The notes under the pieces are model-generated. The model was not told the origin of the DNA. It did not search any database and saw only the letters and a program-made list of their open reading frames with translations. Made by a program: the position numbers and the translations under genes. Positions 7,506 through 15,957 of a DNA stretch of 64,000 nt are shown here, piece after piece. The stretch's first letter is position 1, and each line of letters opens with the position of its first letter. The stretch is from Dolomitihabitans soli (GTDB lineage: Bacteria; Actinomycetota; Actinomycetes; Streptosporangiales; Streptosporangiaceae). The DNA is taken from the NCBI RefSeq assembly GCF_022213955.1, contig NZ_JAKNTW010000005.1:310001-374000 (forward strand). Direction: 5' to 3'.

Positions 7506-8759
7506 TCAGGAGATGTTGAAGTCGCCCGAGATGGTCACGGGTGCGTGGTAGACGGCGGCGGTCTTGATCGTGTTGGCGACGATCGCGGGTCCGCTGGCCG
7601 CCTGCTTGGCTGTGTGCGCCTGGTCGACCAGGCGCGTGATGTCCTCGAAGAAGGCCAGGTCACGTATGAGGTGCATGATGAGCACGCGCTCCAGGGCGGT
7701 GACCGCGACCACGTCGGCAGGATTCAGTTCGACCTGCGCAAGCGTGCCTTGTGCTGCCAGGTCACCATGGAATCGAGTGCGCACGCGTTCGATCAGAGGA
7801 GCCGACGGGCTCAACCATGCGGCCCCAATCCCCTTCGAGTTGCCCTTCCTGGCGCCCTCCGCCACGAGGCGGGCGGCATGCCTCCCGACCTCGTCAGGTG
7901 ATCGGGATTCGGTTCTGGAGCCGGAGGGATCATCGGTATCCGCTGCGGAGCCGGAACCGGCGGCAGTGAATCGGTTAGCATCGATGGGCAGGTCAAGGCC
8001 AGGGTCACGCTGGAGAATGCGTTGGTGGAATCGCTCGATATCCGCGCCAGGATCGGCCCCGATCTCCTCGGCCAGTCGTGTCCGCAAGCCCGAGAAGGCG
8101 GCCAGGGCTTCAGCCGAGCGGCCAGCGCGGTAATAGGCCAGCATGAGCAGAGCCGTCACTTGCTCGTCGGGCGGTCCAGCAGCGGTGAGATCCAGCAGTT
8201 CGGGGATGAGTCGCGTATGGAGGCCAAGCCGTAGCTCGGCTTCCATACAGTCGATCACTGCGGCGCGGTGCTCCTCCTGCAGATTGTGACGATGGTTGAG
8301 CGCCCACTGGCCGGTCACGTCGTTGAGTGGTTCGCCGACCCGCAGCCCAGGGGTTCCCCACTGACTGAGGGCGTCGCGGAGGGTTCGCACGGCTCGGGCG
8401 TCGTCGTGGCGAATCAGCGGTTGAGCGGTGCTCACCAAGTCGCGGAATCGGTGCAAGTCGACCTGGTCACGACTGGCCAGCAGTCGGTATCCGCCATCGT
8501 GTTTGGGCAGCAGGTCGGTGGATCCGGATACGGTTCTGCCCAGATGGCCGCGCAGTTCGCTCATGTAGTGGTGGATGACCTTGCGTGCGCTGGCTATCGG
8601 CTCGTTGCCCCAAACCTTGTCGATCAACTGTTCCATGGGGACCGGCCGCGACTCCGCCAGCAGGAGTATGGCCAGTACCAAGCGTTGCTTCCGGTCACCG
8701 AGGTGAATCCACACCCCCTCGCTGTAAGCCGCCACACCACTCAGCAATCGAAACTGCAT
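7506..8759 (-). CDS. SARP/AfsR-type regulator (OmpR-like HTH + BTAD)
   Basis: The ATG at 8757-8759 sits six bases behind AGAAGGGA and begins MQFRLLSG, the usual opening of SARP proteins; a start 12 codons earlier is less likely. The first 95 residues are a winged-helix domain (RLVLAILLLAES, VIHHYMSELRGHLG), followed by a bacterial transcriptional activator domain to about 255 (AVIDCMEAELRLG, ALLMLAYYRAGRSAEALAAF). The remaining 160 residues are unusual for a SARP and end in a beta-like tail, VYHAPVTISGDFNIS. It is the promoter-proximal gene of the operon that runs to position 1, so it probably controls it. The C-terminal extension may receive a signal from the complex (inference). Confidence 0.85.
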   Translation of the reverse strand: MQFRLLSGVAAYSEGVWIHLGDRKQRLVLAILLLAESRPVPMEQLIDKVWGNEPIASARKVIHHYMSELRGHLGRTVSGSTDLLPKHDGGYRLLASRDQVDLHRFRDLVSTAQPLIRHDDARAVRTLRDALSQWGTPGLRVGEPLNDVTGQWALNHRHNLQEEHRAAVIDCMEAELRLGLHTRLIPELLDLTAAGPPDEQVTALLMLAYYRAGRSAEALAAFSGLRTRLAEEIGADPGADIERFHQRILQRDPGLDLPIDANRFTAAGSGSAADTDDPSGSRTESRSPDEVGRHAARLVAEGARKGNSKGIGAAWLSPSAPLIERVRTRFHGDLAAQGTLAQVELNPADVVAVTALERVLIMHLIRDLAFFEDITRLVDQAHTAKQAASGPAIVANTIKTAAVYHAPVTISGDFNIS

Positions 8760-8940
8760 CGCTCGTCCCTTCTGACCTTGCGTTGGATGTGTCATACAGC
8801 ACGCGTGACCCGTCCTGCAGAGTTGCTATGGCAGACCTACAGCACGGCACCCAGCGGATAACCGAGTCGACCGCCCAGCGCGGTATTCGATCCTTATTTC
8901 CATCGGGCGGCACAAGGCCCCCTCGAAGGACAGGAGAAGG

Positions 8941-9156
8941 ATGATGGGTACTGCAAAGGAAAATCAGCCACAGCGCGGATGGTTCAAGGCGACCTTCAGC
9001 GACAACGGCGGCGGTTGCGTCGAGGTCGCCCTTGGCGAGAACTTGGTCGCGGTTCGTGACTCCAAGGACCCCAGGGGGCCTGTGCTCTACTTCAATGACC
9101 AGGAGTGGGGCGCGTTCATTGCCGGCGTCTGTGCGGGGGAGTTCGACCTGAGGTGA
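8941..9156 (+). CDS. DUF397 protein
   Basis: A 71-residue protein with the DUF397 pattern: GWFKATFSDNGGGCVEVAL, then VAVRDSKDPRGPVLYFNDQEWGAFIAGV. Two ATGs are adjacent (8941 and 8944); the AGGAG at 8932-8936 fits the second slightly better. In actinomycetes DUF397 proteins work with XRE/DUF5753 regulators such as WhiJ-type partners in development or antibiotic control. Here the partner regulator is encoded next door but on the opposite strand, converging on this gene, rather than in the usual tandem order. Confidence 0.9.
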   Translation: MMGTAKENQPQRGWFKATFSDNGGGCVEVALGENLVAVRDSKDPRGPVLYFNDQEWGAFIAGVCAGEFDLR

Positions 9157-9287
9157 TCCGGGTCTGCAGGGGGCGTCACGATGATCAGGTTGCGATGTCC
9201 CCTGCGCCCGCAGGACGTATCTCAGGGAGAGAGGCGTTCGCCGACTGCGCCGCCAGTACCCCATATCCGAGGCGGCGGGGATGACGC

Positions 9288-10184
9288 TCACTGGGCAGTG
9301 GCTCTGAGGTCGGCGCTGAGCGTGGCGAGGAACTCCCGCGCCTCGTCGTTGAACACCGCCGTCTCGCTCAGCAGCGACCATTGCCGCTGATAGATGGCGA
9401 TGTCCTCGGCGTTGTTCGCGGTCAACCTGACATGTGTCGTCTCTACCTCGACAAAAGTGTCTCCGGCGCTGCCGTCGCTCTCGTAGACGATGAAACCGTG
9501 CGGCGGGCAGACGACCGCTTCCCTGTTGTGCGGTATTAACCCGACGGAGATGTTTTCCAATGTGCTCAGTGATGCTATTCGGTCCAACTGGGCTACCAGG
9601 AGTTTGAGTGGTCCGGGCCGGCACCTCAGGGCTGCCTCCGTAATGAGAAATTCGAAACGCCGGCTTTCCTCATACAGTGCGAGTTGGCGCTGCAAACGAC
9701 CGGCGATGGCCATGGCCAGGTCACCGTCGGAGTACGGCGGGTCGAAGAGGGAGAAGATCCGCCGGGCGTACTCTGCGGTTTGCAACAGTCCGGGGATGAG
9801 CGTGGGCTGGAAAACACGCACGATCTTTGCTTGATCTTCTTGATCCCGGATGTCGTCCTGAAGGTGGGCTTGACCTTGCAGCGCGTCCCGCCACGTGTGC
9901 ACCTCGGTGAACGCCGCCTCGGTTGTGTCCGTCAGCCACGCCCGAGTCTGATCGGAGGCACCCACAGCTTCGGCCCATGCCGTTACCTGCGGTAGTGAGG
10001 GGATCACGGTTCCAGACTCGATGCGTGAGACCTTGGACTGGCTGATTCCGATCCGGTGGGCCAGATCACGCCCTGAGATACCGGCCAGGTCGCGCAGGCG
10101 CCGAAGCTCCATTGCGAGACGCTGCCGCTTGGTGCCCTGTCCCCCTCCGTCACCTGCGGGTATGTTCATCGCTTCGCCCCCCAT
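9288..10184 (-). CDS. XRE-family regulator with DUF5753 domain (DUF397 partner)
   Basis: 298 residues. Residues about 20-75 form a helix-turn-helix (LRDLAGISGRDLAHRIGISQSKVSRIESG). The rest is a DUF5753 ligand-binding-like domain with LIPGLLQTAEYARRIF and PHGFIVYESDGSAGDTFVEVE. The first ATG is used here; a second one five codons in, MNIPAG, is equally possible. By family precedent the protein binds DNA and is modulated by the small DUF397 protein encoded at 8941-9156, with which it converges. Confidence 0.9.
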   Translation of the reverse strand: MGGEAMNIPAGDGGGQGTKRQRLAMELRRLRDLAGISGRDLAHRIGISQSKVSRIESGTVIPSLPQVTAWAEAVGASDQTRAWLTDTTEAAFTEVHTWRDALQGQAHLQDDIRDQEDQAKIVRVFQPTLIPGLLQTAEYARRIFSLFDPPYSDGDLAMAIAGRLQRQLALYEESRRFEFLITEAALRCRPGPLKLLVAQLDRIASLSTLENISVGLIPHNREAVVCPPHGFIVYESDGSAGDTFVEVETTHVRLTANNAEDIAIYQRQWSLLSETAVFNDEAREFLATLSADLRATAQ

Positions 10185-10985
10185 GGCGTCCTGTCAGCAT
10201 CTCGCAGACGGATTACCTGATCCACTATGATTCGGAATGATGTGGAACTAAATCAGATCGAGTCGTGCGTGTCAAACCATGTGCGCACACGTCGTGCTTC
10301 TAGCGTTCCGCGAGGATTGGCCAGTATGGGCGACTTTCTCTTGACGAAGGGCTTCCGATGATTCAGTATGAGTCAGTATGATGCGAAGCGTGCACAGGAC
10401 GTCATGCTCGACCGCTACTCGCCCCGGACTGCCCCGCCGCCCTCGTCGTGGACCTCGTCGGACCAACTCCCGGTTGGCTCTCGTGCTGTGGAGTAACGTG
10501 CTGCTGAGCCTGGCGCAGGAGTCGGCTCTTTTCAGGTTCCTCGTACTCGCGATACTCCTGACCGCGCTCCCAGTCGTCTTAGGAAGGCGGCGGGTGGCCC
10601 TTGGAGGACGAACGGCTTCGGGAGAACGGTGGGGGCCATGTCCGTCAGCCCCAAGGCGTCACAGCCCGGCCTGCATGGCGGAATTTCCATCGCCATGTGT
10701 CTCGCTCGGATCGCCCAGGCGGCGCCGTACTCGGTCCCTAAGCTATGCCAGGCCGTGTCGTCATATGGGCGCGGGGCGTCAAGTCGTGTGTCCGTACCCC
10801 ATGTCTGCGGGGATCCCTGGTCGGGACACCGGAAGGGCCGATCCCGCTGATCAGCCGATGTGTCGTACGGCGACGCCGACGGGCCCGTGCGTGAAGTGAA
10901 CGACGCGCCGGTCGCCCGCACCAGAGCGCGCCCGCGCGGCCGTGATGTCCGATCGAGCGGTCAGGCCGGAGGCAGACGCCGCGGG
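10185..10985. other. 800-base stretch without a convincing gene
   Basis: Several open frames cross this stretch but none has a good ribosome site and a sensible protein. The first 100 bases hold A/T-rich promoter-like sequence for the XRE gene. A frame at 10378 contains a short hydrophobic run but is otherwise arginine-rich noise. It marks the boundary between the accessory left region and the strongly G/C-biased importer locus. Confidence 0.5.
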
Positions 10986-12011
10986 TCAGGCAGGCGCGGG
11001 GCCGGTGGAGGCGCGGATCACGAGTTCGTGCCCCGTACGGCGGCGCCGGGGGCGGGCGGCCGAGGGCTGGAGGACGAGCTCCAGCGCCTTCCTGCCCATC
11101 GTGATCATCGGCAGGCGGATCGTGGTCAGGCCGGGATAGACGTCCACGGCCACCGGGATGTCGTCGAAGCCCATCACCGAGATCTGCGCCGGGATCCGGC
11201 GGCCGTCGTGCAGCAGCCAGGACAGGGCGCCGACGGCCATCGGGTCGTTCAGCGCGGCGACGGCGGTGAGACCGGGATGCTCGCCGAGCAGCCGGGCCGC
11301 CGCGGCGGCGCCACCCTCCCTGGTGAAGTCGCCGCAGGTCACCGGGATCGACTCCCAGGCGAGCCCGTGGGCCTGGGCCGCCTCGCGCAGCCCGCGTAGC
11401 CGGTCCTCGACCGTGGTCAGCTGCTCGGGGCCGCTGATCACGCCGATCCGGCGGTGGCCGAGCTCCAGCAGATGCCCCATCGCGGCGACCCCGCCGGCCC
11501 GGTTGTCGGGCAGCACCGCGTCGACGGGCAGGTGGTGGCGGCCGATCACGGCCACCCGCCCGCCGGCGGCGCGGAAGGAGACCAGCTCGGCGGCCGTCTC
11601 GGCGCTCGGCTGGATGTAGCCGGACCCGGCCAGCACGATGGAGTTGACCCGCTGGGCGCGCAGGCCGCGGATCCGGCTCAGCTCCGCGCGCGGATCGCGC
11701 TCCGTCTGACTGATCATGGCGGTGTAGCCGCGGCTCTCCGCCTCGCGCAGCACGCCCCTGGCGATCTCGGCGAAGTAGGGGTCGCCGACGTCGTGGACGA
11801 TCAGCCCGACCGTGGAGACCTGCCCGCCGGCCAGCGCGCGGGCGTGGCTGTTGGGCACGTAGCCGACCTGGGCCGCGACGGCCTGGACGTGTGCCGCGAG
11901 GGTGGCGCTGACGCCGTTGCTGCCGGTCAGCGCGCGGGAGGCCGTCGCCAGGGAGACCCCGGCGGCACGTGCGACGTCGACCAGCCGCGGAGTGGACGGG
12001 CGGTCTTCCAT
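10986..12011 (-). CDS. LacI-family regulator of the adjacent ABC importer
   Basis: The start chosen is the ATG beginning MEDRPSTPRLVDVARAAGV; an upstream GTG eight codons earlier in the same frame is possible. Residues about 8-55 hold the LacI helix-turn-helix (VDVARAAGVSLATASRALTG) and hinge helix (PNSHARALAGG), followed by a periplasmic-binding-protein-like sensor (TVGLIVHDVGDPYFAEI, NDPMAVGALSWLL, MGFDDIPVAVDVYPGLTTI). It is divergent from the importer genes, and a perfect LacI-type palindrome with central CG lies between them. It therefore probably represses both itself and the importer until its ligand is present (inference). Confidence 0.92.
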   Translation of the reverse strand: MEDRPSTPRLVDVARAAGVSLATASRALTGSNGVSATLAAHVQAVAAQVGYVPNSHARALAGGQVSTVGLIVHDVGDPYFAEIARGVLREAESRGYTAMISQTERDPRAELSRIRGLRAQRVNSIVLAGSGYIQPSAETAAELVSFRAAGGRVAVIGRHHLPVDAVLPDNRAGGVAAMGHLLELGHRRIGVISGPEQLTTVEDRLRGLREAAQAHGLAWESIPVTCGDFTREGGAAAAARLLGEHPGLTAVAALNDPMAVGALSWLLHDGRRIPAQISVMGFDDIPVAVDVYPGLTTIRLPMITMGRKALELVLQPSAARPRRRRTGHELVIRASTGPAPA

Positions 12012-12062
12012 CTCGTTACCCAACCCCCTTGTCACACCGCTGTAACACGTGCCATCGTAGCC

Positions 12063-12088
12063 GAAAGCGCTTACGAAAGCGCTTTCGT
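12063..12088. promoter_or_regulatory. Double LacI-type operator
   Basis: Positions 12073-12088 are a perfect 16-base palindrome, ACGAAAGCGCTTTCGT, with the central CG typical of LacI-family sites. Directly to its left, 12063-12074 is a second near copy (GAAAGCGCTTAC), offset by 12 bases. The pair lies between the divergent LacI regulator and the importer operon. Confidence 0.85.
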
Positions 12089-12124
12089 CTTTCCGAACAA
12101 TCGCCTCTGATCTGGAGGTTCGCG

Positions 12125-13360
12125 ATGACTAGGGGTCAAGGCGCTCGCAGGAGCCTGGCCATTCTGGCGATCGGCAGCCTGGGGCTCACCGCATGCGGTG
12201 GCGTGAACGGCGGGGCCGAGAAGGATGACGGGACCGGCCCGGTCAAGGTCGGCATCTCGCTCCCGCTGACCGGCGACTTCTCCGAGCCCGGCAAGGGGGT
12301 CCAGGAGGGCTACCAGGTCTGGGCGGACCAGGTGAACAAGGCCGGCGGCCTGCTGGGGCGCAAGGTCGAGCTGCTCTTCCGCGACGACGCCTCCGACCCC
12401 AACCGGGTCGTCTCCGACTACGAGTCCATGATCACCCAGGACAAGGTGAACCTCGTCTTCGGCCCGTTCTCGACCCGGCTGGTGATCCCCGCCGCCGAGG
12501 TCGCCGAGTCCTACGACATGCTCTTCGTGGAGCCCGCCGGTGCCGCGAAGGAGGTCTTCGAGCAGGGCTTCAAGAACCTGTTCTACGCCGCTCCCGCCGT
12601 GGCCGACGACCACTACAACTACCTGGCCGAGTACATCATCGCGCTGCCCGCGGACCGGCGTCCCAAGACCGCCGCCTACGCCTCGCTCGACGACCCCTTC
12701 GCCCAGGGCACCGCGTACGGCCTGCGCGACAAGCTCGCGGCGGCCGGCATCAAGACCGTTGCCGACGAGGTCTACCCGCCGGAGACCACCGACTTCGCCC
12801 CGATCGCGGCAAAGATCGCCGCTGCCAAGGCGGACATCGTCGTCGGCGGCACCCAGTTCGAGGACTCCGTCGGGCTGGTCAGGGCGCTCCAGGAGCTCGG
12901 CTCCCAGCCCAAGCTCGCCGCCTTCTCCACCGGCCCCACCCTTCAGGAGTTCCCCGAAGCGGTCGGCGGAGCCGTCGAGCACATCCTGTCGCCCGTGGGC
13001 TGGTCGGTCTCCTCCGGCTTCTCGGGCAACGACGCCTTCGTCAAGCGCTACAAGGAGATGTTCAAGAACGAGCCCAACGAGGACGCCGCCAACGGCTACA
13101 CCGTCGGGCAGATCGTCGAGGCGGCGGTCAAGGCGGTGGGCTGCGTGGACCCGGTGGCCGAGTGCCAGGGCAAACTCGCCGACCACATCCGGGGCGGCAA
13201 GTTCGACACGATCGTCGGCCCGCTGACCTTCGACGACCAGGGGCGTCCCGAGGCGGCGCACATGATCCAGCAGTACGTGGACGGCAAGGTGGAGATCGTC
13301 CTCCCCGAGGGATCGAAGGCGCAGACCAGCAAGCTCGTCTTCCCGAAGAAGGAGTGGTGA
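12125..13360 (+). CDS. ABC importer substrate-binding lipoprotein (branched-chain amino acid type)
   Basis: The ATG at 12125 follows GGAGG at 12113-12117. The protein opens with a lipoprotein signal peptide ending in LGLTAC, then a Peripla_BP_6-type fold (VKVGISLPLTGDFSEPGKG, GYQVWADQVNKAGGLLGRKVELLF, VNLVFGPFSTRLVIPAAEVAES). Its 411 residues are normal for LivJ/LivK-like proteins. It captures the substrate outside the membrane for the downstream permeases. The ligand cannot be named; a LacI rather than Lrp regulator argues against plain leucine uptake. The stop overlaps the next start as GTGA. Confidence 0.92.
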   Translation: MTRGQGARRSLAILAIGSLGLTACGGVNGGAEKDDGTGPVKVGISLPLTGDFSEPGKGVQEGYQVWADQVNKAGGLLGRKVELLFRDDASDPNRVVSDYESMITQDKVNLVFGPFSTRLVIPAAEVAESYDMLFVEPAGAAKEVFEQGFKNLFYAAPAVADDHYNYLAEYIIALPADRRPKTAAYASLDDPFAQGTAYGLRDKLAAAGIKTVADEVYPPETTDFAPIAAKIAAAKADIVVGGTQFEDSVGLVRALQELGSQPKLAAFSTGPTLQEFPEAVGGAVEHILSPVGWSVSSGFSGNDAFVKRYKEMFKNEPNEDAANGYTVGQIVEAAVKAVGCVDPVAECQGKLADHIRGGKFDTIVGPLTFDDQGRPEAAHMIQQYVDGKVEIVLPEGSKAQTSKLVFPKKEW

Positions 13361-14235
13361 CCCTCCTTCTCCAGGGGCTGGCCCTGGGCATCCTGACCGG
13401 TGGCCTGTACGCGCTGCTCTCCTCGGGCCTGTCGCTGTACTTCGGCGTGATGCGGGTGGTGATGGTGGCGCACCCCGCCTTCCTGATCGTCGCCGCCTAC
13501 CTGACCTTCACCCTGCACACCGGGCTGGGCCTGGACCCGCTGCTCACCCTGCCGATCACGGTCCCCGTCTTCTTCGTCGCCGGGGTGGCGATCCAGCGCC
13601 TGCTGATCGCCAGGCTCGCCTCGGACACGATGGCGATGATGTCGGTGCTGCTCACCTTCGGCCTGGCGCTCATCATCGAAGGGCTGCTCGGCACGTTCTA
13701 CACCGGTTCGTACCGGTCGATCAGCATGGAGTACGCGACCCAGTCGCTGGCCCTGGGGCCGGTGCGCCTGCCGTACGACCGGATCATCGCGTTCGCGGTC
13801 GCGGCGGTGACGCTGGGCGTGTTGTTCGCGGTGTTGCGGATGACCCGGTTCGGGCAGGCGCTGCGGGCGACCATCCAGCATCCGGAGGCGGCGCGGCTCA
13901 TCGGGATCAAGACGGAGCGGGTGACGGGGTACGGCTTCGGCGTCGGACTGGCGACGGCGGCGGTGGGCGGCGCGGTGCTCGCGCTGATCACGCCGTTCTT
14001 CCCGGCGGCGCACTGGGTGTGGATCGGCAAACTGATGGCGATCATCGTGGTCGGCGGGCTCGGCAGCGTGCAGGGAGCGGCCGTGGCGGCGCTCATGCTC
14101 GGCGTCATCGAGAGCCTGGTGCTGGTCACGGTCGACGCGACCTGGGCGACGATGATGTTCTACATCTTCCTGTTCCTGACCCTCGTCGTGCGCCCCCAGG
14201 GATTCTTCGGAGGTCGCCTTGCGCAGCGGTTCTAG
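13357..14235 (+). CDS. ABC importer permease, LivH family
   Basis: A GTG start overlapping the binding-protein stop, with GAAGGAG just upstream; the longer frame upstream is an antisense-like artefact inside the previous gene. The 292 residues are hydrophobic throughout with the LivH hallmarks LALGILTGGLYALLSSGLSLYFGVM near the start and AIIVVGGLGSVQGAAVAALMLGV near the end. It forms one half of the membrane channel with the next gene product. The 3' end overlaps the next gene by 17 bases. Confidence 0.92.
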   Translation: MTLLLQGLALGILTGGLYALLSSGLSLYFGVMRVVMVAHPAFLIVAAYLTFTLHTGLGLDPLLTLPITVPVFFVAGVAIQRLLIARLASDTMAMMSVLLTFGLALIIEGLLGTFYTGSYRSISMEYATQSLALGPVRLPYDRIIAFAVAAVTLGVLFAVLRMTRFGQALRATIQHPEAARLIGIKTERVTGYGFGVGLATAAVGGAVLALITPFFPAAHWVWIGKLMAIIVVGGLGSVQGAAVAALMLGVIESLVLVTVDATWATMMFYIFLFLTLVVRPQGFFGGRLAQRF

Positions 14236-15226
14236 GTACGGGCTCCTCGCGCTGGGCGCCGCGCTGGTGATCGCCTACCCGTGGCTGGCGCCCAACACCT
14301 ACCTCCTCTACGCCGGCGTGCTGACCGTCATGTACGCGGTGCTGGCCACCTCGTGGAACCTGCTCGGCGGCTTCACCGGCTACGTCTCGCTCGGCCACTC
14401 GGCGTTCTTCGGCCTCGGCGCGTACGGCACGGGCCTCCTCGTCACCAAGGCGGACTGGCCCTGGATACCGGCGCTTCTCGTCTCCGCGCTGGTGGTGGCC
14501 GTCTTCGCCGGACTGGTGGGCGTCGCGGCGGTCAGGGTGCGCGGCGCGTCGTTCGTGATCGTCTCGATCGCCCTGGTCTCGATGATGAACCTGCTGGTCC
14601 AGGGCTGGCGGTCGCTGACCGGCGGCTCGACCGGGCTGCGGGTGCCCACGCCGTTCCGCGAGCTGAACCGCGGCGAGAGCCACCTGGTGTTCTTCTACCT
14701 CTTCCTCGTCCTGCTCGTGCTGGCGCTGCTCACCTGGTGGGTCATCAGCCGGTCCCGGTTCGGCAGCGGCCTGAAGGCGATCAGGGAGGACGAGGACAAG
14801 GCCGAGTCCCTGGGCGTCCCGACGACGGCGTTCAAGGTGGTCGCCTACGGGCTGTCGGCGCTGTTCGTGGCGCTGGCCGGCGGGCTCTACGCGCTGTGGT
14901 TCCGCAGCCTGGACCCGATCTTCGTCTTCTCCATCCTGGTCGGCTCGTACATGGTGCTGATGAGCCTGCTCGGCGGGGTGCGTCACCTGTTCGGGCCGCT
15001 CCTCGGCGCGCTCATCGTGGCCCCGGCGGGGGAGTACTTCCTGGTGGCGCTGGGCGAATCGCAGATCCACCTGACCGCGACCGGCGTGCTCCTGGTGCTC
15101 GTGGTCATGTTCATGCCCGAGGGCATCATCCCGGCGGTGGCCAAGCTGGTGCGCAGGTTCCGGCCGCCGGAGGCGTCCATCAGGGAGGAGACCGCGGAAC
15201 AGCGGTCGAAGGAGGCGGTCGCATGA
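14219..15226 (+). CDS. ABC importer permease, LivM family
   Basis: Starts at TTG 14219-14221, supported by GGAGG at 14209-14213 inside the end of the previous gene. The 335-residue protein has about ten membrane segments and LivM-type motifs: TSWNLLGGFTGYVSLGHSAFFGLGAYG near residue 45 and SYMVLMSLLGGVRHLFGPLLGA near the end. The short charged C-terminus is cytoplasmic. It pairs with the LivH-like permease, and its stop overlaps the LivG-like gene as ATGA. Confidence 0.92.
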   Translation: MRSGSRYGLLALGAALVIAYPWLAPNTYLLYAGVLTVMYAVLATSWNLLGGFTGYVSLGHSAFFGLGAYGTGLLVTKADWPWIPALLVSALVVAVFAGLVGVAAVRVRGASFVIVSIALVSMMNLLVQGWRSLTGGSTGLRVPTPFRELNRGESHLVFFYLFLVLLVLALLTWWVISRSRFGSGLKAIREDEDKAESLGVPTTAFKVVAYGLSALFVALAGGLYALWFRSLDPIFVFSILVGSYMVLMSLLGGVRHLFGPLLGALIVAPAGEYFLVALGESQIHLTATGVLLVLVVMFMPEGIIPAVAKLVRRFRPPEASIREETAEQRSKEAVA

Positions 15227-15957
15227 CGTCGTCGCTGCGCACGGAAGGGCTGACCAAGTCGTTCGGCGGCGTGACCGCGGTCGACGGCGCGTCGATCGAG
15301 GTGCTCCCCGGCAAGATCAACGGCCTGATCGGGCCCAACGGGTCGGGCAAGACGACCTTCTTCAACCTGGTCACCGGCATGATCCGTGCCGACTCCGGGC
15401 GCGTCCTCTACGGCGACCGCGAGATCACCCGCTACTCGCCGCACCGCATCGCGCACGCCGGGCTCGGCCGTACCTTCCAGCTCTGCCGGATCTTCCCCCG
15501 GATGACCGTCATGGAGAACATGCTGGTCGCGGTCCGCCGTACCCGCCTGCGCGAGCTGCTCGCGGGCAGCCACGACAAGGCGGAGGTCGAGCGGGCCCGG
15601 CACTGGCTGCGTCGCGTCGGCATCGACCACCTGGAGTCCGCCGAGGGCCGCAACCTCTCCTACGGCCAGCAGAAACTGCTGGAACTGGCCGCCGTCTTCA
15701 TGGGCGACCCGGAGCTGGTGCTGCTCGACGAGCCGGCCGGCGGCGTCAACCCGGCCCTCATCGAACGGATCGTCACCCTGGTCCGCACGCTCAACGAGGA
15801 AGGCCGCACGTTCCTGGTCGTCGAGCACAACATGGACATGGTGATGGGGATGTGCGACCACGTCATCGTCTTCGACCGCGGCGCCCCCATCGCCGCAGGC
15901 ACCCCCGAGGTCGTCCGGAACGACCCCCGCGTCCTGGAGGCTTACCTTGGCGTCTGA
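15223..15957 (+). CDS. ABC importer ATPase, LivG family
   Basis: 244 residues. Walker A is GPNGSGKTT, the signature is NLSYGQQKLLELA, Walker B is LVLLDEPAGGVNP and the switch histidine is in VVEHNMDMVM. The GRTFQLCRIFPRMTVMENM stretch after the Q-loop is typical of LivG. It couples ATP hydrolysis to transport through the two permeases. It starts at an ATG overlapping the LivM stop, and its end overlaps the LivF-like gene by 11 bases. Confidence 0.93.
   Translation: MTSSLRTEGLTKSFGGVTAVDGASIEVLPGKINGLIGPNGSGKTTFFNLVTGMIRADSGRVLYGDREITRYSPHRIAHAGLGRTFQLCRIFPRMTVMENMLVAVRRTRLRELLAGSHDKAEVERARHWLRRVGIDHLESAEGRNLSYGQQKLLELAAVFMGDPELVLLDEPAGGVNPALIERIVTLVRTLNEEGRTFLVVEHNMDMVMGMCDHVIVFDRGAPIAAGTPEVVRNDPRVLEAYLGV

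Noticed and set aside
1-8759. A standard tellurite-resistance (ter) operon
   Set aside because: VWA, kinase and PP2C fit a TerY-P triad, but no TerD, TerB, TerC or related genes are visible in the window.
10369-10497. Small frame starting MSQYDAKRAQ in the gap before the LacI gene
   Set aside because: No ribosome site, no recognisable pattern, and surrounding frames are equally plausible noise.
12071-13261. 396-residue antisense frame across the binding-protein gene
   Set aside because: Arg/Gly/Val-rich shadow typical of the opposite strand of high-G/C genes.
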